Part shown: positions 43,135-51,875 of the stretch, one piece after another
Layout: each line of letters starts with the position of its first letter
Position numbering within the stretch: the first letter of the stretch is position 1
Origin: an uncultured Bacteroidales bacterium
GTDB lineage: Bacteria; Bacteroidota; Bacteroidia; Bacteroidales; UBA932
Assembly (NCBI GenBank): GCA_944325445.1
Contig: CALVAG010000008.1
Span: forward strand, 52,446 to 116,445
Reading direction: 5' to 3'
DNA: 64,000 nucleotides
Program-made: the position numbers and the translations under genes
The notes under the pieces: model-generated
The model's input: the letters and a program-made list of their open reading frames with translations, nothing else
What the model was told of the DNA's origin: nothing
Databases searched by the model: none

Positions 43135-44049
43135 ATGTTATTGAATATATCCGGAACTGAAGCAGGCGTACAGCAGGACACCACCGCCAACGTTGTAGAA
43201 AACATAGGAGAAACCATCGGAGAACTTGCAGATATGCCGGTAAGGGATATCCTCGGCTTTCTTGCCGAAAATGCCATGAGCATCGGACTGAAGGTTCTGG
43301 CGGCAATAATAATATACGCCGTAGGGGCCTGGCTCATCCAGAGAATAAAACGGCTGTTGAAAAAGATATTGGTCAAAAGGAATGTAGAGGCATCTCTAAG
43401 CTCGTTTACATTGAGTTTTGTGAGTATTACGCTTACAATTTTGCTCCTGCTTATTACGGTACAGACATTGGGAGTGGATACAAGTTCCATAGTAGCCCTT
43501 ATAGCCGGTTCCGGTCTGGCCATAGGTATGGCATTGAGCGGCACCCTGCAGAATTTTGCAGGCGGTATCATGATTCTCTTCTTCAAACCTTTCAAGGTAG
43601 GAGATTACATAGAGACTCAAGGTTACAGCGGAACGGTGCACTCTATACAGATAACAACTACAGTCATAAAGACCACAGACAATAAAACGGTAGTTCTGCC
43701 TAACGGAGGGTTGTCTGGAAGTATCATAAACAATTATTCGACATCCGAGAAAAGAAGATGCGACTGGGATATCAGCATCGAATACGGCTCAGATATAGAT
43801 TTGGCGAAATCGGCTCTCATGGAGATAGTAAACAGGAACGAAAAGGTGCTTCAAGAACCGGAAAAACCGTTTGTAGCCCTGAAATCTTTAGCGGACAGCG
43901 CAATTATCGTAACTTGCAGGGTATGGGTAAAACGGGAGGATTATTGGGATGTCTTCTACACCGTAAATGAAGAGATCTACAAGGAATTGCCGAAAAGGGG
44001 AATCGGATTCCCCTATCCTCAGCTGGATGTGCATATAAACAACAATTAA
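43135..44049 (+). CDS. Small-conductance mechanosensitive channel, MscS family
   Basis: A 304-residue inner-membrane channel that opens under hypo-osmotic stress. Three membrane helices are seen: about 50-70, 85-108, and the pore helix rich in Gly/Ala (VALIAGSGLAIGMALSGTLQNFAGG), followed by the beta domain (FFKPFKVGDYIETQGYSGTV, VVLPNGGLSG) and C-terminal alpha/beta domain. I chose the ATG at 43135 rather than the TTG at 43129. It is divergent from the lysine operon and followed 3 bp later by crt, so the channel and the crotonase are likely co-transcribed without an obvious functional link. Confidence 0.93.
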   Translation: MLLNISGTEAGVQQDTTANVVENIGETIGELADMPVRDILGFLAENAMSIGLKVLAAIIIYAVGAWLIQRIKRLLKKILVKRNVEASLSSFTLSFVSITLTILLLLITVQTLGVDTSSIVALIAGSGLAIGMALSGTLQNFAGGIMILFFKPFKVGDYIETQGYSGTVHSIQITTTVIKTTDNKTVVLPNGGLSGSIINNYSTSEKRRCDWDISIEYGSDIDLAKSALMEIVNRNEKVLQEPEKPFVALKSLADSAIIVTCRVWVKREDYWDVFYTVNEEIYKELPKRGIGFPYPQLDVHINNN

Positions 44050-44052
44050 ATT

Positions 44053-44832
44053 ATGGAATACAGCAAACTATTAGTCGAAAAGGAGAATGGGATTGCAATC
44101 GTAAAAATCAACAATCCCCAATCGCTCAATGCATTAAACAGCACCATACTTGGCGAATTGGATACTCTCTTTACAGAATTGGAAAATGACAGTTCCATAT
44201 CTGTAATAATACTTACAGGCGAAGGAAAGGCGTTCGTCGCCGGAGCGGACATTACTGAAATGAGCAGTATGGATGCGGCGGAAGGAAAAGCTTTCGGGGA
44301 GAAGGGGGCAAAAGTATTCAGGAAAATAGAGCTTCTAAGCAAACCGGTCATTGCGGCTGTAAACGGTTACGCGCTCGGAGGAGGATGCGAACTGGCAATG
44401 TGCTGCGATATCAGGATAGCATCGGCGAAAGCCAAATTCGGACAGCCTGAGGTCGGGCTCGGAATCACACCCGGTTTTTCAGGAACGCAACGTCTGCCGA
44501 GACTTGTGGGCATGGGCAAGGCCAAGGAACTCATATTCACGGCAGAGGCGATAAATGCAGATGAAGCTTGCAGGATAGGACTTGTAAACAGTGTAGCAGA
44601 ACCTGAGGAGTTGATGAATACAGCTGTAGCCATGGCTGAAAAAATTGCCGGAAAGGCACCTGCAGCGGTAAAATACAGCAAAGAGTCCATAAACCGCGGC
44701 ATGCAGTGCAGCATGGATGAGGCAATCAATATTGAGGCAAACCTTTTCGGTCTCTGCTTTGCCACAGAGGACCAGAAAGAGGGTATGAAAGCCTTTATGG
44801 AGAAACGTAAGGCAAAATTCAACAATAAATAA
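44053..44832 (+). CDS. crt: Crotonase / enoyl-CoA hydratase
   Basis: A 259-residue member of the crotonase superfamily. The oxyanion-hole segments AFVAGADITEM and NGYALGGGCELAM, and the two glutamates of a hydratase (CELAMCCD and GQPEVGLGITPGF) are present. It interconverts crotonyl-CoA and 3-hydroxybutyryl-CoA. Paired with hbd just downstream (35 bp), it serves the acetyl-CoA side of butyrate synthesis, or lets crotonyl-CoA made from lysine be oxidised to acetyl-CoA. Thiolase is not in the window. Confidence 0.92.
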   Translation: MEYSKLLVEKENGIAIVKINNPQSLNALNSTILGELDTLFTELENDSSISVIILTGEGKAFVAGADITEMSSMDAAEGKAFGEKGAKVFRKIELLSKPVIAAVNGYALGGGCELAMCCDIRIASAKAKFGQPEVGLGITPGFSGTQRLPRLVGMGKAKELIFTAEAINADEACRIGLVNSVAEPEELMNTAVAMAEKIAGKAPAAVKYSKESINRGMQCSMDEAINIEANLFGLCFATEDQKEGMKAFMEKRKAKFNNK

Positions 44833-44851
44833 CAGAAATCATTAATCAAAC

Positions 44852-44859
44852 AAAGGAGG
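44852..44859 (+). promoter_or_regulatory. Strong Shine-Dalgarno site of hbd
   Basis: AAAGGAGG ends 8 bases before the hbd ATG, a complete complement to the anti-SD sequence. Other genes in the window have no comparable site, as usual for Bacteroidetes. Confidence 0.7.
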
Positions 44860-44867
44860 AAACAATT

Positions 44868-45713
44868 ATGAAAGTAGCAGTTGTAGGTACCGGAACAATG
44901 GGTAACGGCATTGCGCAGACATTTGCACAGGCCGGCCACGATGTTATTCTCAAAGGACGTTCTGAAGCATCTTTGGGAAAAGCTCATAAAGCAATTGACA
45001 AGAGCCTCTCCAAAATGGTAGAAAAGGGCAAAATGGAAGCAGCCCGGAAAGAGGCAGCCATCGCAAAGATAAAAGACACGATGGCGTATGAGGATTGCGC
45101 AGATGCAGACCTTGTAATAGAAGTCGTTGCAGAGGATATGGCAATAAAGAAAGAGATATTCCAGACTTTGGACAAAATATGCAAGCCCGAAGCCATTCTG
45201 GCAACAAACACCTCATCGCTTTCCATTACCGAAATCGCATCCTTTACAACACGCCCTCAGAATGTCATAGGAATGCACTTTTTCAATCCGGTTCCGATGA
45301 TGAAACTGGTGGAGGTCATAAAAGGCCAATTGACATCAAAAGAGGTTCATGACAAGATAGTTGCACTTGCAGCAGAAATAGGAAAGACTCCGGTTAGCGT
45401 AAACGAAGCTCCGGGATTCGTTGTAAACCGCATACTTATTCCTCTTGTAAATGAGGGAATAGGCATATATGCAGACGGTGTTGCATCAAAGGAGGAGATA
45501 GACGAGGCCATGAAGCTTGGAGCAAACCACCCTATGGGCCCTCTCGCTCTTGCAGACCTTATCGGACTCGATGTATGCCTTGCTATCATGGAGGTGCTTT
45601 ACAATGAGTTCGGCGACAGCAAATACAGACCTCATCCTCTATTGAGGAAAATGGTAAGAGCCAATTTGCTCGGCCGCAAAACAGGAATAGGATTCTACGA
45701 TTACCGCAAATAA
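44868..45713 (+). CDS. hbd: 3-hydroxybutyryl-CoA dehydrogenase
   Basis: A 281-residue NAD(P)-dependent dehydrogenase. The N-terminal Rossmann motif is GTGTMGNGIAQ (about 7-17). The catalytic histidine is in GMHFFNPVPMMKLVE, with the conserved NTSSLSITEIA before it; the C-terminal dimer domain contains NHPMGPLALADLIGLD. It interconverts 3-hydroxybutyryl-CoA and acetoacetyl-CoA. Length and motifs are those of the bacterial butyrate-pathway enzyme. The strong ribosome-binding site suggests high expression or acquisition from a Firmicute. Confidence 0.95.
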   Translation: MKVAVVGTGTMGNGIAQTFAQAGHDVILKGRSEASLGKAHKAIDKSLSKMVEKGKMEAARKEAAIAKIKDTMAYEDCADADLVIEVVAEDMAIKKEIFQTLDKICKPEAILATNTSSLSITEIASFTTRPQNVIGMHFFNPVPMMKLVEVIKGQLTSKEVHDKIVALAAEIGKTPVSVNEAPGFVVNRILIPLVNEGIGIYADGVASKEEIDEAMKLGANHPMGPLALADLIGLDVCLAIMEVLYNEFGDSKYRPHPLLRKMVRANLLGRKTGIGFYDYRK

Positions 45714-45740
45714 AAATTGCATATAGGGCAATCATCAGAC

Positions 45741-45775
45741 AAACAGCAGGTTGGCATAAGGCCGGCCTGCTGTTT
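45741..45775. terminator. Hairpin between hbd and the convergent acyltransferase
   Basis: AAACAGCAGG (45741-45750) and CCTGCTGTTT (45766-45775) form a perfect 10-bp stem around a 15-base loop that itself contains GGCC. The T-tail is short on either strand, so efficiency is uncertain; position between convergent genes suggests it acts for both. Confidence 0.6.
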
Positions 45776-45790
45776 ATCATTTAAAAATAA

Positions 45791-46924
45791 CTAACCGATT
45801 TTTTCTTTCTGTATTATCGGGTTGGCATATATCCCGAGGAAAATATTTTTGAGTTCTTCCGTATTCCACTCCGTATCATGAAGTTTATACGAAAGATAAC
45901 TTTCGAATTCCGCCCGCTCCTTAGGAGTATAATGCCCGGCGTATTTATCTGTATCATACAATATATCGTAAGCTATGTAGTTATTGCCCCACAGCTTATA
46001 TGCAGATATTATACGTCTATCCATATCATAGGCCAATTGTTTGAATCTCTCGTTTTTATCCAGCTTGGCAGCCTCTTCCAGCTCTTGCATGGAGATAGGC
46101 GATGTAAACTCGATATGGATATTTCCCTTGAATTGCATTATTCCCGTAAGGATACTGTTTAGATCTTCGTTTTCGGACTTCACGTATTTCCGCCTTTTAG
46201 AAATATACAACTCTATGGCTTTCAACACATCGCACGGTTCATATTCGTATGAGATAGAGGCCGGGAGAATAGCGAGTTCGGAAAAATCCTTTATAAAATT
46301 ACCGGAACCGCTCATTTCCAACATCTTGAGCAACCCTTGCTCTGTACAGTCCATTCCATCCTTGGTTCTGCCGTTTCTCTGGGCGATCCAAAGCGAACTT
46401 TTCTGAGATGCCACATTGTATCTTATATATTTCGACAATCTTTGCGATGAGGTATAAACCTCTCTGGGCGATGTACTCCGTACAACCTTTATCATCTTGT
46501 TCGTACGGGCGATGTCCTCAATAAAATCCGAAGTTATAAGATTATCGCCTACAGCGATTTCAGTAGTCTGTATATTATGATTATGCAATATTATGTTGAT
46601 TATCGCAGAATCGAGGACGATATCCCTGTGGTTCGTTATTATCAGATATTTTTTCCCGGTATCGAAATTCGAAAGACCTCCGTATGTAAGATTTTTTGCA
46701 GTATCCGACAATATCTTATTTACTACGAAAGCCATTACATTATACTGGAAATCGTCTGTAGTCTTACACGACAACAATATCTTCTTCAATTGACTGTGAT
46801 TTCCTCCCGGAAAAAGGTACTTGGCGATTTCATCCAGGAGAGGATTTGCCGCTATTCTCTCCATTGCAGCCGGCACTTCGGCATCTATATAGGGTCTTAT
46901 GCTGTCAAACTCTTTTATATCCAT
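45791..46924 (-). CDS. 1-acyl-glycerol-3-phosphate acyltransferase-like protein
   Basis: A 377-residue PlsC-like acyltransferase. The catalytic HX4-5D-type motif is in ITNHRDIVLDSAI (about 96-108), and IAQRNGRTKDGMDC matches the glycerol-phosphate binding block. There is no clear membrane helix. The family acylates lysophosphatidate or related lipids; the acceptor here is unproven. I chose the ATG at 46924 (MDIKEFDSIRPY) because the -7 box at 46948-46955 lies just upstream; a longer frame to 46996 would run through the promoter and overlap the M28 gene. Confidence 0.8.
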   Translation of the reverse strand: MDIKEFDSIRPYIDAEVPAAMERIAANPLLDEIAKYLFPGGNHSQLKKILLSCKTTDDFQYNVMAFVVNKILSDTAKNLTYGGLSNFDTGKKYLIITNHRDIVLDSAIINIILHNHNIQTTEIAVGDNLITSDFIEDIARTNKMIKVVRSTSPREVYTSSQRLSKYIRYNVASQKSSLWIAQRNGRTKDGMDCTEQGLLKMLEMSGSGNFIKDFSELAILPASISYEYEPCDVLKAIELYISKRRKYVKSENEDLNSILTGIMQFKGNIHIEFTSPISMQELEEAAKLDKNERFKQLAYDMDRRIISAYKLWGNNYIAYDILYDTDKYAGHYTPKERAEFESYLSYKLHDTEWNTEELKNIFLGIYANPIIQKEKIG

Positions 46925-46947
46925 AATTTTTCCGAGTAAGGATTTTG

Positions 46948-46955
46948 CAAAGATA
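46948..46955 (-). promoter_or_regulatory. Promoter -7 box of the acyltransferase gene
   Basis: On the minus strand TATCTTTG, a perfect TAnnTTTG, 24 bp before the chosen ATG. The -33 element is unclear because this stretch is close to the 3' end of the M28 peptidase gene. Confidence 0.6.
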
Positions 46956-46971
46956 CACAAATAATCCAAAA

Positions 46972-48633
46972 TCACACAGAAACGTGCCTCACGCATAACA
47001 ATTGCGCAACCAGTAGCCCGATATACGGTGCAGCCAGAAAGAGCAAAAAGCCCAATGAACCTATCGTAACGGTTACATATAGCAGATAGAAGAAAGAAAA
47101 ACCGGACAGCGCTATGATGAATCCAGATATTATATGGAAAATCCCTCCCAATGTTTTGGAAAAAAGAGAGACAAAAAACGAAACGCCTGCCATTGCGAGA
47201 GGAACCAGAAAAATGAAATTATCAAGAAACAAAACTGCAGAAACAAAGGAAAGCATTCCGGTAAAAACCAGTTGGGATGCCATGAATTCCCGGCAAAAAT
47301 GCCGGTTGCGCAGATATCTCCTCCATGCCGCAACAAATACAGTTCCGCCCGCAAATATGAGCGACAGCACAAAAAGCAGATTGTCGTATTTAAAATATTT
47401 TACCTCGAGGGGATTGAAAGGAACTCCAATGGATAAAGCCGCAAGATATGCTGCAAAGGTACCTATAAGCAACACCGCCAATGAGAGCAAGAAGAATCTG
47501 CAGAACATTCCGAGCACTCCTTTGGCAGTAATTTTCATCATATACCCCGACAGATAGAGGAGAAAAAGCGTAAAGAGAAGCGTTACAATATTCAATACGA
47601 TATAAGCTGCCTTTGAAAAGGAGAAGAGCCCGAGCAAGGGCATCGTAAAGAAAATCTTATCGCATGAGGATTCGAATGCCGCCTTATCTCCGTACGCCCT
47701 GCCGAGCAGGTAAGATTTTACAAGAGGGTTTATCTGAGCCCCGTAATGCTGGATAGATTCGAGCGATATATTCGAATAATTATCTCTGTCGGTATGGTAA
47801 AATTTCAGATTATCCACTACTGCGAAATTGTATCCCGGATAATCATTTTTTACAACGGAAAAGTCCGTATTGTTAGGTAATATTCCATACACGAGCGAAG
47901 TCAGGGAGTAACCGTACGGCAATCCGGAATTTTTATAAAAATCCACAAGCCTGCCGTTTCCCTCAGACGTTTCAAACAGAAGCGCCGGGCCGCGGACACC
48001 TCTGGCTTCGATATTTATGACCAGATTTACATTTTCCATTACATACGGGTCTTTTTCCATCATATTTCTCATACCGTCCATCTCATGCTCCTCCGCATCT
48101 GTAAAGAGAACCTTTATACCCTGGTTCCATAAGTTATGGTAATTATTGGCCACCCGTACGAGTTCCATCGTCACCCCTACCCCATATCCGTCATCTGCAG
48201 CGCCATACGAAAATACGGTATCAGAGAGGACCTCTTGCCGGAACCTTGAATCGTAATGGGCTGTCAGAATCACATATTGTGTTGAATCGGTTACTGCAGG
48301 AGGATCAAAAACCGCATAAATATTCGCTATATCCATATAGCCGCCCAATTTAGAGGCTATAGAATCATATTCAAAAACTTTCACATTGCCGTTCAACTGT
48401 CGCAACCTGTATGAAAGATATTCCCTTACAACTTTTTTTTCATTCGGATGTTCTATAGAGTGAGGTTTTTTACTTATAATCTTTATATCTTCCGCCACGT
48501 TAAGTGCAGAAAAGTTATATGGATTTTCGCTGTCCTTGATTTTTATAAGGTGAATATGCAAAAAGGTAATCAACCCCGCCATTACAATTGCAGAGATATA
48601 GAGAATAGGGTATAATGGCCTGTGCCTCTTCAT
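46972..48633 (-). CDS. M28-family metallopeptidase with C-terminal membrane domain
   Basis: A 553-residue membrane-anchored aminopeptidase-like protein. One N-terminal helix (about 10-31) exports the zinc peptidase domain (about 45-310) to the periplasm. Zinc ligands are in order: LTAHYDSR, AADDGYG, DAEEHEMDG, NIEARG, and a final His in FYHTDRDNY. The rest (about 330-553) has six or more membrane segments of unknown function, an arrangement seen in other bacterial M28 proteins. Substrates are probably N-terminal residues of peptides. It has its own promoter and is divergent from the SSP411-like gene. Confidence 0.87.
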   Translation of the reverse strand: MKRHRPLYPILYISAIVMAGLITFLHIHLIKIKDSENPYNFSALNVAEDIKIISKKPHSIEHPNEKKVVREYLSYRLRQLNGNVKVFEYDSIASKLGGYMDIANIYAVFDPPAVTDSTQYVILTAHYDSRFRQEVLSDTVFSYGAADDGYGVGVTMELVRVANNYHNLWNQGIKVLFTDAEEHEMDGMRNMMEKDPYVMENVNLVINIEARGVRGPALLFETSEGNGRLVDFYKNSGLPYGYSLTSLVYGILPNNTDFSVVKNDYPGYNFAVVDNLKFYHTDRDNYSNISLESIQHYGAQINPLVKSYLLGRAYGDKAAFESSCDKIFFTMPLLGLFSFSKAAYIVLNIVTLLFTLFLLYLSGYMMKITAKGVLGMFCRFFLLSLAVLLIGTFAAYLAALSIGVPFNPLEVKYFKYDNLLFVLSLIFAGGTVFVAAWRRYLRNRHFCREFMASQLVFTGMLSFVSAVLFLDNFIFLVPLAMAGVSFFVSLFSKTLGGIFHIISGFIIALSGFSFFYLLYVTVTIGSLGFLLFLAAPYIGLLVAQLLCVRHVSV

Positions 48634-48655
48634 AGAGAATAAAACGCGCTGTTTA

Positions 48656-48688
48656 CAAAGTTAATAATTGTTCCGGATAAAATACAAA
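48656..48688 (-). promoter_or_regulatory. Promoter of the M28 peptidase gene
   Basis: Minus-strand TTTG (48688-48685) and TAACTTTG (48663-48656), 21 bp apart, match the Bacteroidetes consensus. The predicted start is about 17 bases before the ATG at 48633. Confidence 0.7.
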
Positions 48689-48695
48689 CCGAACT

Positions 48696-50468
48696 ATGTA
48701 CAAGACCTCCTCGCCATACATCGAGAGACTGCTCAAATGCGGTGTAAAATGGTTGCCATACAGTAATGAAACCATAAAATACGCAGTGAGAGAGGAGCGT
48801 ATAATATTTCTCCACATAGGCAGCATAAATAATATAATAGAGAGGGAGAAGGCTGCGGAACTCTTCTCCAATACACTTGTATCCTCATTATTGAACGATT
48901 ATTTTGCACCTGTGGCAATAGATATTGAAGAGTTTCCTGAAATAGGACAGATCGGATTCGATTTGTTGAGCATAACCGAGAATATCATCGCATTGCCGAT
49001 AAATATTTTCATACTTCCTAGGGCAGAACCATTCTCCTGTTTTTCAAATACAAATGCAGAGAACTTCATTGAATTGGCATATAACGCCGTAAAATCGTTC
49101 AACAATAAAAGAGCCCTGCTGGAACGTGCGGGAGAATATATGGTAAGGCAATTGGAAAGGACAGGAACGGTTCTTGAAAAAGAGCAGCCGTTCGAGATAA
49201 GGGACAAAATATTGCATGTCTATGTCAGGAATTGGATAAAAAAGGCGAAAGAGATAGAGAAAATCCAAAAGGGGAAAGTCTGCAATTTGAATGTCAGATA
49301 CTATATTTTCCTGCTTAAATATGCATACACATATAATGAGACCAGGCTTTTGAATGAAATCAGAAAAAGAATAGACAATCTGTACGGCTCCGCCATGTTC
49401 GATCCTCTCGAAGGCGGGTTCTTCTCTCAATATACAAATAACGATTTCGATTCTCCACTATTTGAAAAGCAATTTTCCGATAATATAATGGCGGCAATAC
49501 TATACGCCATGGCATATGAATATTTTGGAGATCAGAAATACAGGGAAATTTCCGAAAAGACCATATCGCATCTGGAAAGCTCCTTCAGAACTGCCGAAGG
49601 GGTGTACCGCACCGCAATAAGCCTCAAAATACACCCCGAAAGTTCCACTTATTACAAAATCAGCCTGAACGATTTAAATAGAATATTTGCAGCCGGCAGC
49701 GATAATATTGCGGTGATTCTCGGCATGGACCTTTCGAAACCTGCCGGGGCACTGCAAAATATCAAAAACAGCGAAAGAATCAAGAAACTTTCGACGGAAG
49801 AAAAAGAGAAATTGATTGCATTAAGAAAAGAGCGGGAAACCGAATTGTTGCTGGACAACCGCGTCATAATGTCGGGCAATTGCAGTTATGCCTGCCTTTT
49901 GCCGCTCATTGCAAAAAAATGCGGATATGACGGCAACGAGTACATTAAAAGAGCGGAGAATATAATAAGGTATATTATTGAGAATTTAAGGGACGGGGAT
50001 TTTAAATTCCACAGATATCTCTTGTCTTCATGCTCTTACGGAAGTTCTACGCTATTAGATTGCGCACTTCTTTTGATGGCTCTCTTAATTCTTTTCATCG
50101 TAACGGGAGAAAAAAAATATGACAAGCTGATGATGCACTACACTTCATATATCCTGGAAAACTATTATAAGCCGGATAATGGAATGTTTCTCAAAAGCGT
50201 AGATAAAAACCACATTATCTCTTCCAATCGAGAGCCCATAATAGACTACATACGATATTCCGCCAACTCCATAATGGCCGGAAATCTTCTTTTCCTATAT
50301 AAAATAAAAGGCGACAGATCGTACATGGAACTTTTCAAGCAACAGCTCTATAACGTATCGCCGCAATTGCTGGGCGCCGGCCCCTATCTGGCAGGTTGGG
50401 CATTACAGGTATTGAATTACCTGATATATAAAAAGAGTACATTTTCCGGTTCAACGGAACAGCACTGA
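48696..50468 (+). CDS. SSP411/YyaL-family protein with degenerate thioredoxin motif
   Basis: A 590-residue homologue of the YyaL/spermatogenesis-associated protein 20 (DUF255) family: an N-terminal thioredoxin-like domain (about 1-130) followed by an alpha/alpha barrel resembling glycan-processing enzymes. Family landmarks are still visible (SSPYIERLLKCGVKWLPY, then FLHIGS, then AIDIEEFPEIG). The CxxC active site normally following IGYSTCHWC is gone: here the text reads IGSINNIIEREK at 41-52. The protein is shorter than most relatives (about 680). So redox activity is probably lost; a binding or structural role is possible. Its stop overlaps the convergent queA gene by 18 bp. Confidence 0.75.
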   Translation: MYKTSSPYIERLLKCGVKWLPYSNETIKYAVREERIIFLHIGSINNIIEREKAAELFSNTLVSSLLNDYFAPVAIDIEEFPEIGQIGFDLLSITENIIALPINIFILPRAEPFSCFSNTNAENFIELAYNAVKSFNNKRALLERAGEYMVRQLERTGTVLEKEQPFEIRDKILHVYVRNWIKKAKEIEKIQKGKVCNLNVRYYIFLLKYAYTYNETRLLNEIRKRIDNLYGSAMFDPLEGGFFSQYTNNDFDSPLFEKQFSDNIMAAILYAMAYEYFGDQKYREISEKTISHLESSFRTAEGVYRTAISLKIHPESSTYYKISLNDLNRIFAAGSDNIAVILGMDLSKPAGALQNIKNSERIKKLSTEEKEKLIALRKERETELLLDNRVIMSGNCSYACLLPLIAKKCGYDGNEYIKRAENIIRYIIENLRDGDFKFHRYLLSSCSYGSSTLLDCALLLMALLILFIVTGEKKYDKLMMHYTSYILENYYKPDNGMFLKSVDKNHIISSNREPIIDYIRYSANSIMAGNLLFLYKIKGDRSYMELFKQQLYNVSPQLLGAGPYLAGWALQVLNYLIYKKSTFSGSTEQH

Positions 50469-51665
50469 ACTGTCGCCGTAACTGAGGAATCTGAAATCAT
50501 GAGTCAGTGCATACTCATAGATTGTTTTCCAGTTTTCCCCTCCAGTAAATGCGGAAATCAGCAACAGGAGCGTACTTTGCGGCTGATGGAAGTTGGTTAC
50601 CAATATATCTACAATCTTAAAGGCGTATGTCGGTACGATTATTATAGAGGTTCTGGCTTTAAATAAGTCCATCCCGTTTTTCACCATATGCTCCATTAAA
50701 GCCCCTACGGCTTCCTTTGCACTGCAATTGCGCAGCTTGTCGTATGGTTCCCATTGAGATACGAAGGCAGGATCTCCATGTTCCAAACAGTGCGCTCCTA
50801 TATAATAAAGAGATTCCAGAGAACGTGCAGACGTAGTACCGACAGCAATAACCTTCCTGTTTTCCAAAGAATCATACAGTTGTTTCAGAAAATCGAGACT
50901 CACGGAAAAAGGTTCCGTATGCATTTTATGCCCCGAAATGAACTCGCTTTTTACAGGTAAAAACGTACCGGCCCCAACATGCAGGCAGAGATTCATCCGT
51001 TTGATTCCCTTTGCATCTATCTGTTCCAAGACACGTTCCGTAAAGTGCAATCCGGCAGTCGGTGCCGCGACCGACCCCTTTATCTTTGCGTAAAGCGTCT
51101 GGTAACGCTCTGTATCTATACTTTCGGTATCTCTATTCAGATATGGAGGTATCGGAATCCTGCCGCACAGCTCGAGCACTTGCGAGAATGTAGCGTCGGT
51201 ATCCCATATAAAACGCACGACAGAAGCTTGCGACTGATTTTTCTGCACCAATTCAGCCCTGAGATTCAAACTTTTAACATGCGCATCGTCGTTGCATATA
51301 AAATAGACCTGTCCCTCTTTCCACCTTTTGGCATTTCCAATGACTGCACTCCATTCGCAAGTACCTTGTGCTGCAAAGGAGAGATTGTAATCGGTAGGGG
51401 AATATGGTTCGAGGCAGAAAATTTCTATAACGGCCCCGCTGCGCTTACGGAAAAAGAGACGCGCAGGTACGACCTTGGTATTATTGAAAACCATTAGGGA
51501 ATCCGGCGGCAGTACATTCGCGAGATTTAAAAATTTATCTTCCGCTATCTTCCCGTCCTTAAAAATTAAAAGCCTGGACATATCGCGCCGCTCTAACGGA
51601 TACTTGGCGATTTTTTCTTCAGGCAGGTTATAATTGTAATCTCCGATTTTGATTTTAGGCTCCAC
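50451..51665 (-). CDS. queA: tRNA ribosyltransferase-isomerase QueA
   Basis: A 404-residue enzyme that transfers the ribosyl group of SAM to 7-aminomethyl-7-deazaguanine in tRNA, forming epoxyqueuosine. Typical blocks: the N-terminal YNLPEEKIAKYPLERRD, the middle AAPTAGLHFTERVLEQI, and HKMHTEPFSV. It is somewhat longer than E. coli QueA (356), as in other Bacteroidetes. No other queuosine gene is nearby. It follows a small uncharacterised frame by 6 bp and overlaps the convergent SSP411-like gene at the 3' end. Confidence 0.94.
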   Translation of the reverse strand: MEPKIKIGDYNYNLPEEKIAKYPLERRDMSRLLIFKDGKIAEDKFLNLANVLPPDSLMVFNNTKVVPARLFFRKRSGAVIEIFCLEPYSPTDYNLSFAAQGTCEWSAVIGNAKRWKEGQVYFICNDDAHVKSLNLRAELVQKNQSQASVVRFIWDTDATFSQVLELCGRIPIPPYLNRDTESIDTERYQTLYAKIKGSVAAPTAGLHFTERVLEQIDAKGIKRMNLCLHVGAGTFLPVKSEFISGHKMHTEPFSVSLDFLKQLYDSLENRKVIAVGTTSARSLESLYYIGAHCLEHGDPAFVSQWEPYDKLRNCSAKEAVGALMEHMVKNGMDLFKARTSIIIVPTYAFKIVDILVTNFHQPQSTLLLLISAFTGGENWKTIYEYALTHDFRFLSYGDSSVLFR

Positions 51666-51671
51666 AATCGA

Positions 51672-51875
51672 TTATTTTCTGCAAATGTAGGTAAATGTAT
51701 CCAGAAGATGAAATCGTTTAAATTCGGGATTTTGTTTACATTTGTAATTCACATTTATATACTCCTGTAGTGCAAACCTGTAACCATCCGCTCCCTGTAA
51801 TTCCGCAGATGCGACCTCATCGTGACATTTGTAGTGAAGCTGGCATAACCTGTTGTTATAAGAGATTCTCTTCAT
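51672..51875 (-). CDS. Small hypothetical protein upstream of queA
   Basis: A 67-residue frame starting ATG at 51875 and ending 6 bp before queA, as if in the same transcript. Codon use is like that of neighbouring genes; the product is polar with four cysteines (C11, C17, C45, C64) and many basic residues (FKRFHLLDTFTYICRK at the end). I do not recognise it, and no signal peptide or membrane segment is seen. No -7 box was found upstream. It could instead be a chance frame in a leader; confidence is limited. Confidence 0.4.
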   Translation of the reverse strand: MKRISYNNRLCQLHYKCHDEVASAELQGADGYRFALQEYINVNYKCKQNPEFKRFHLLDTFTYICRK

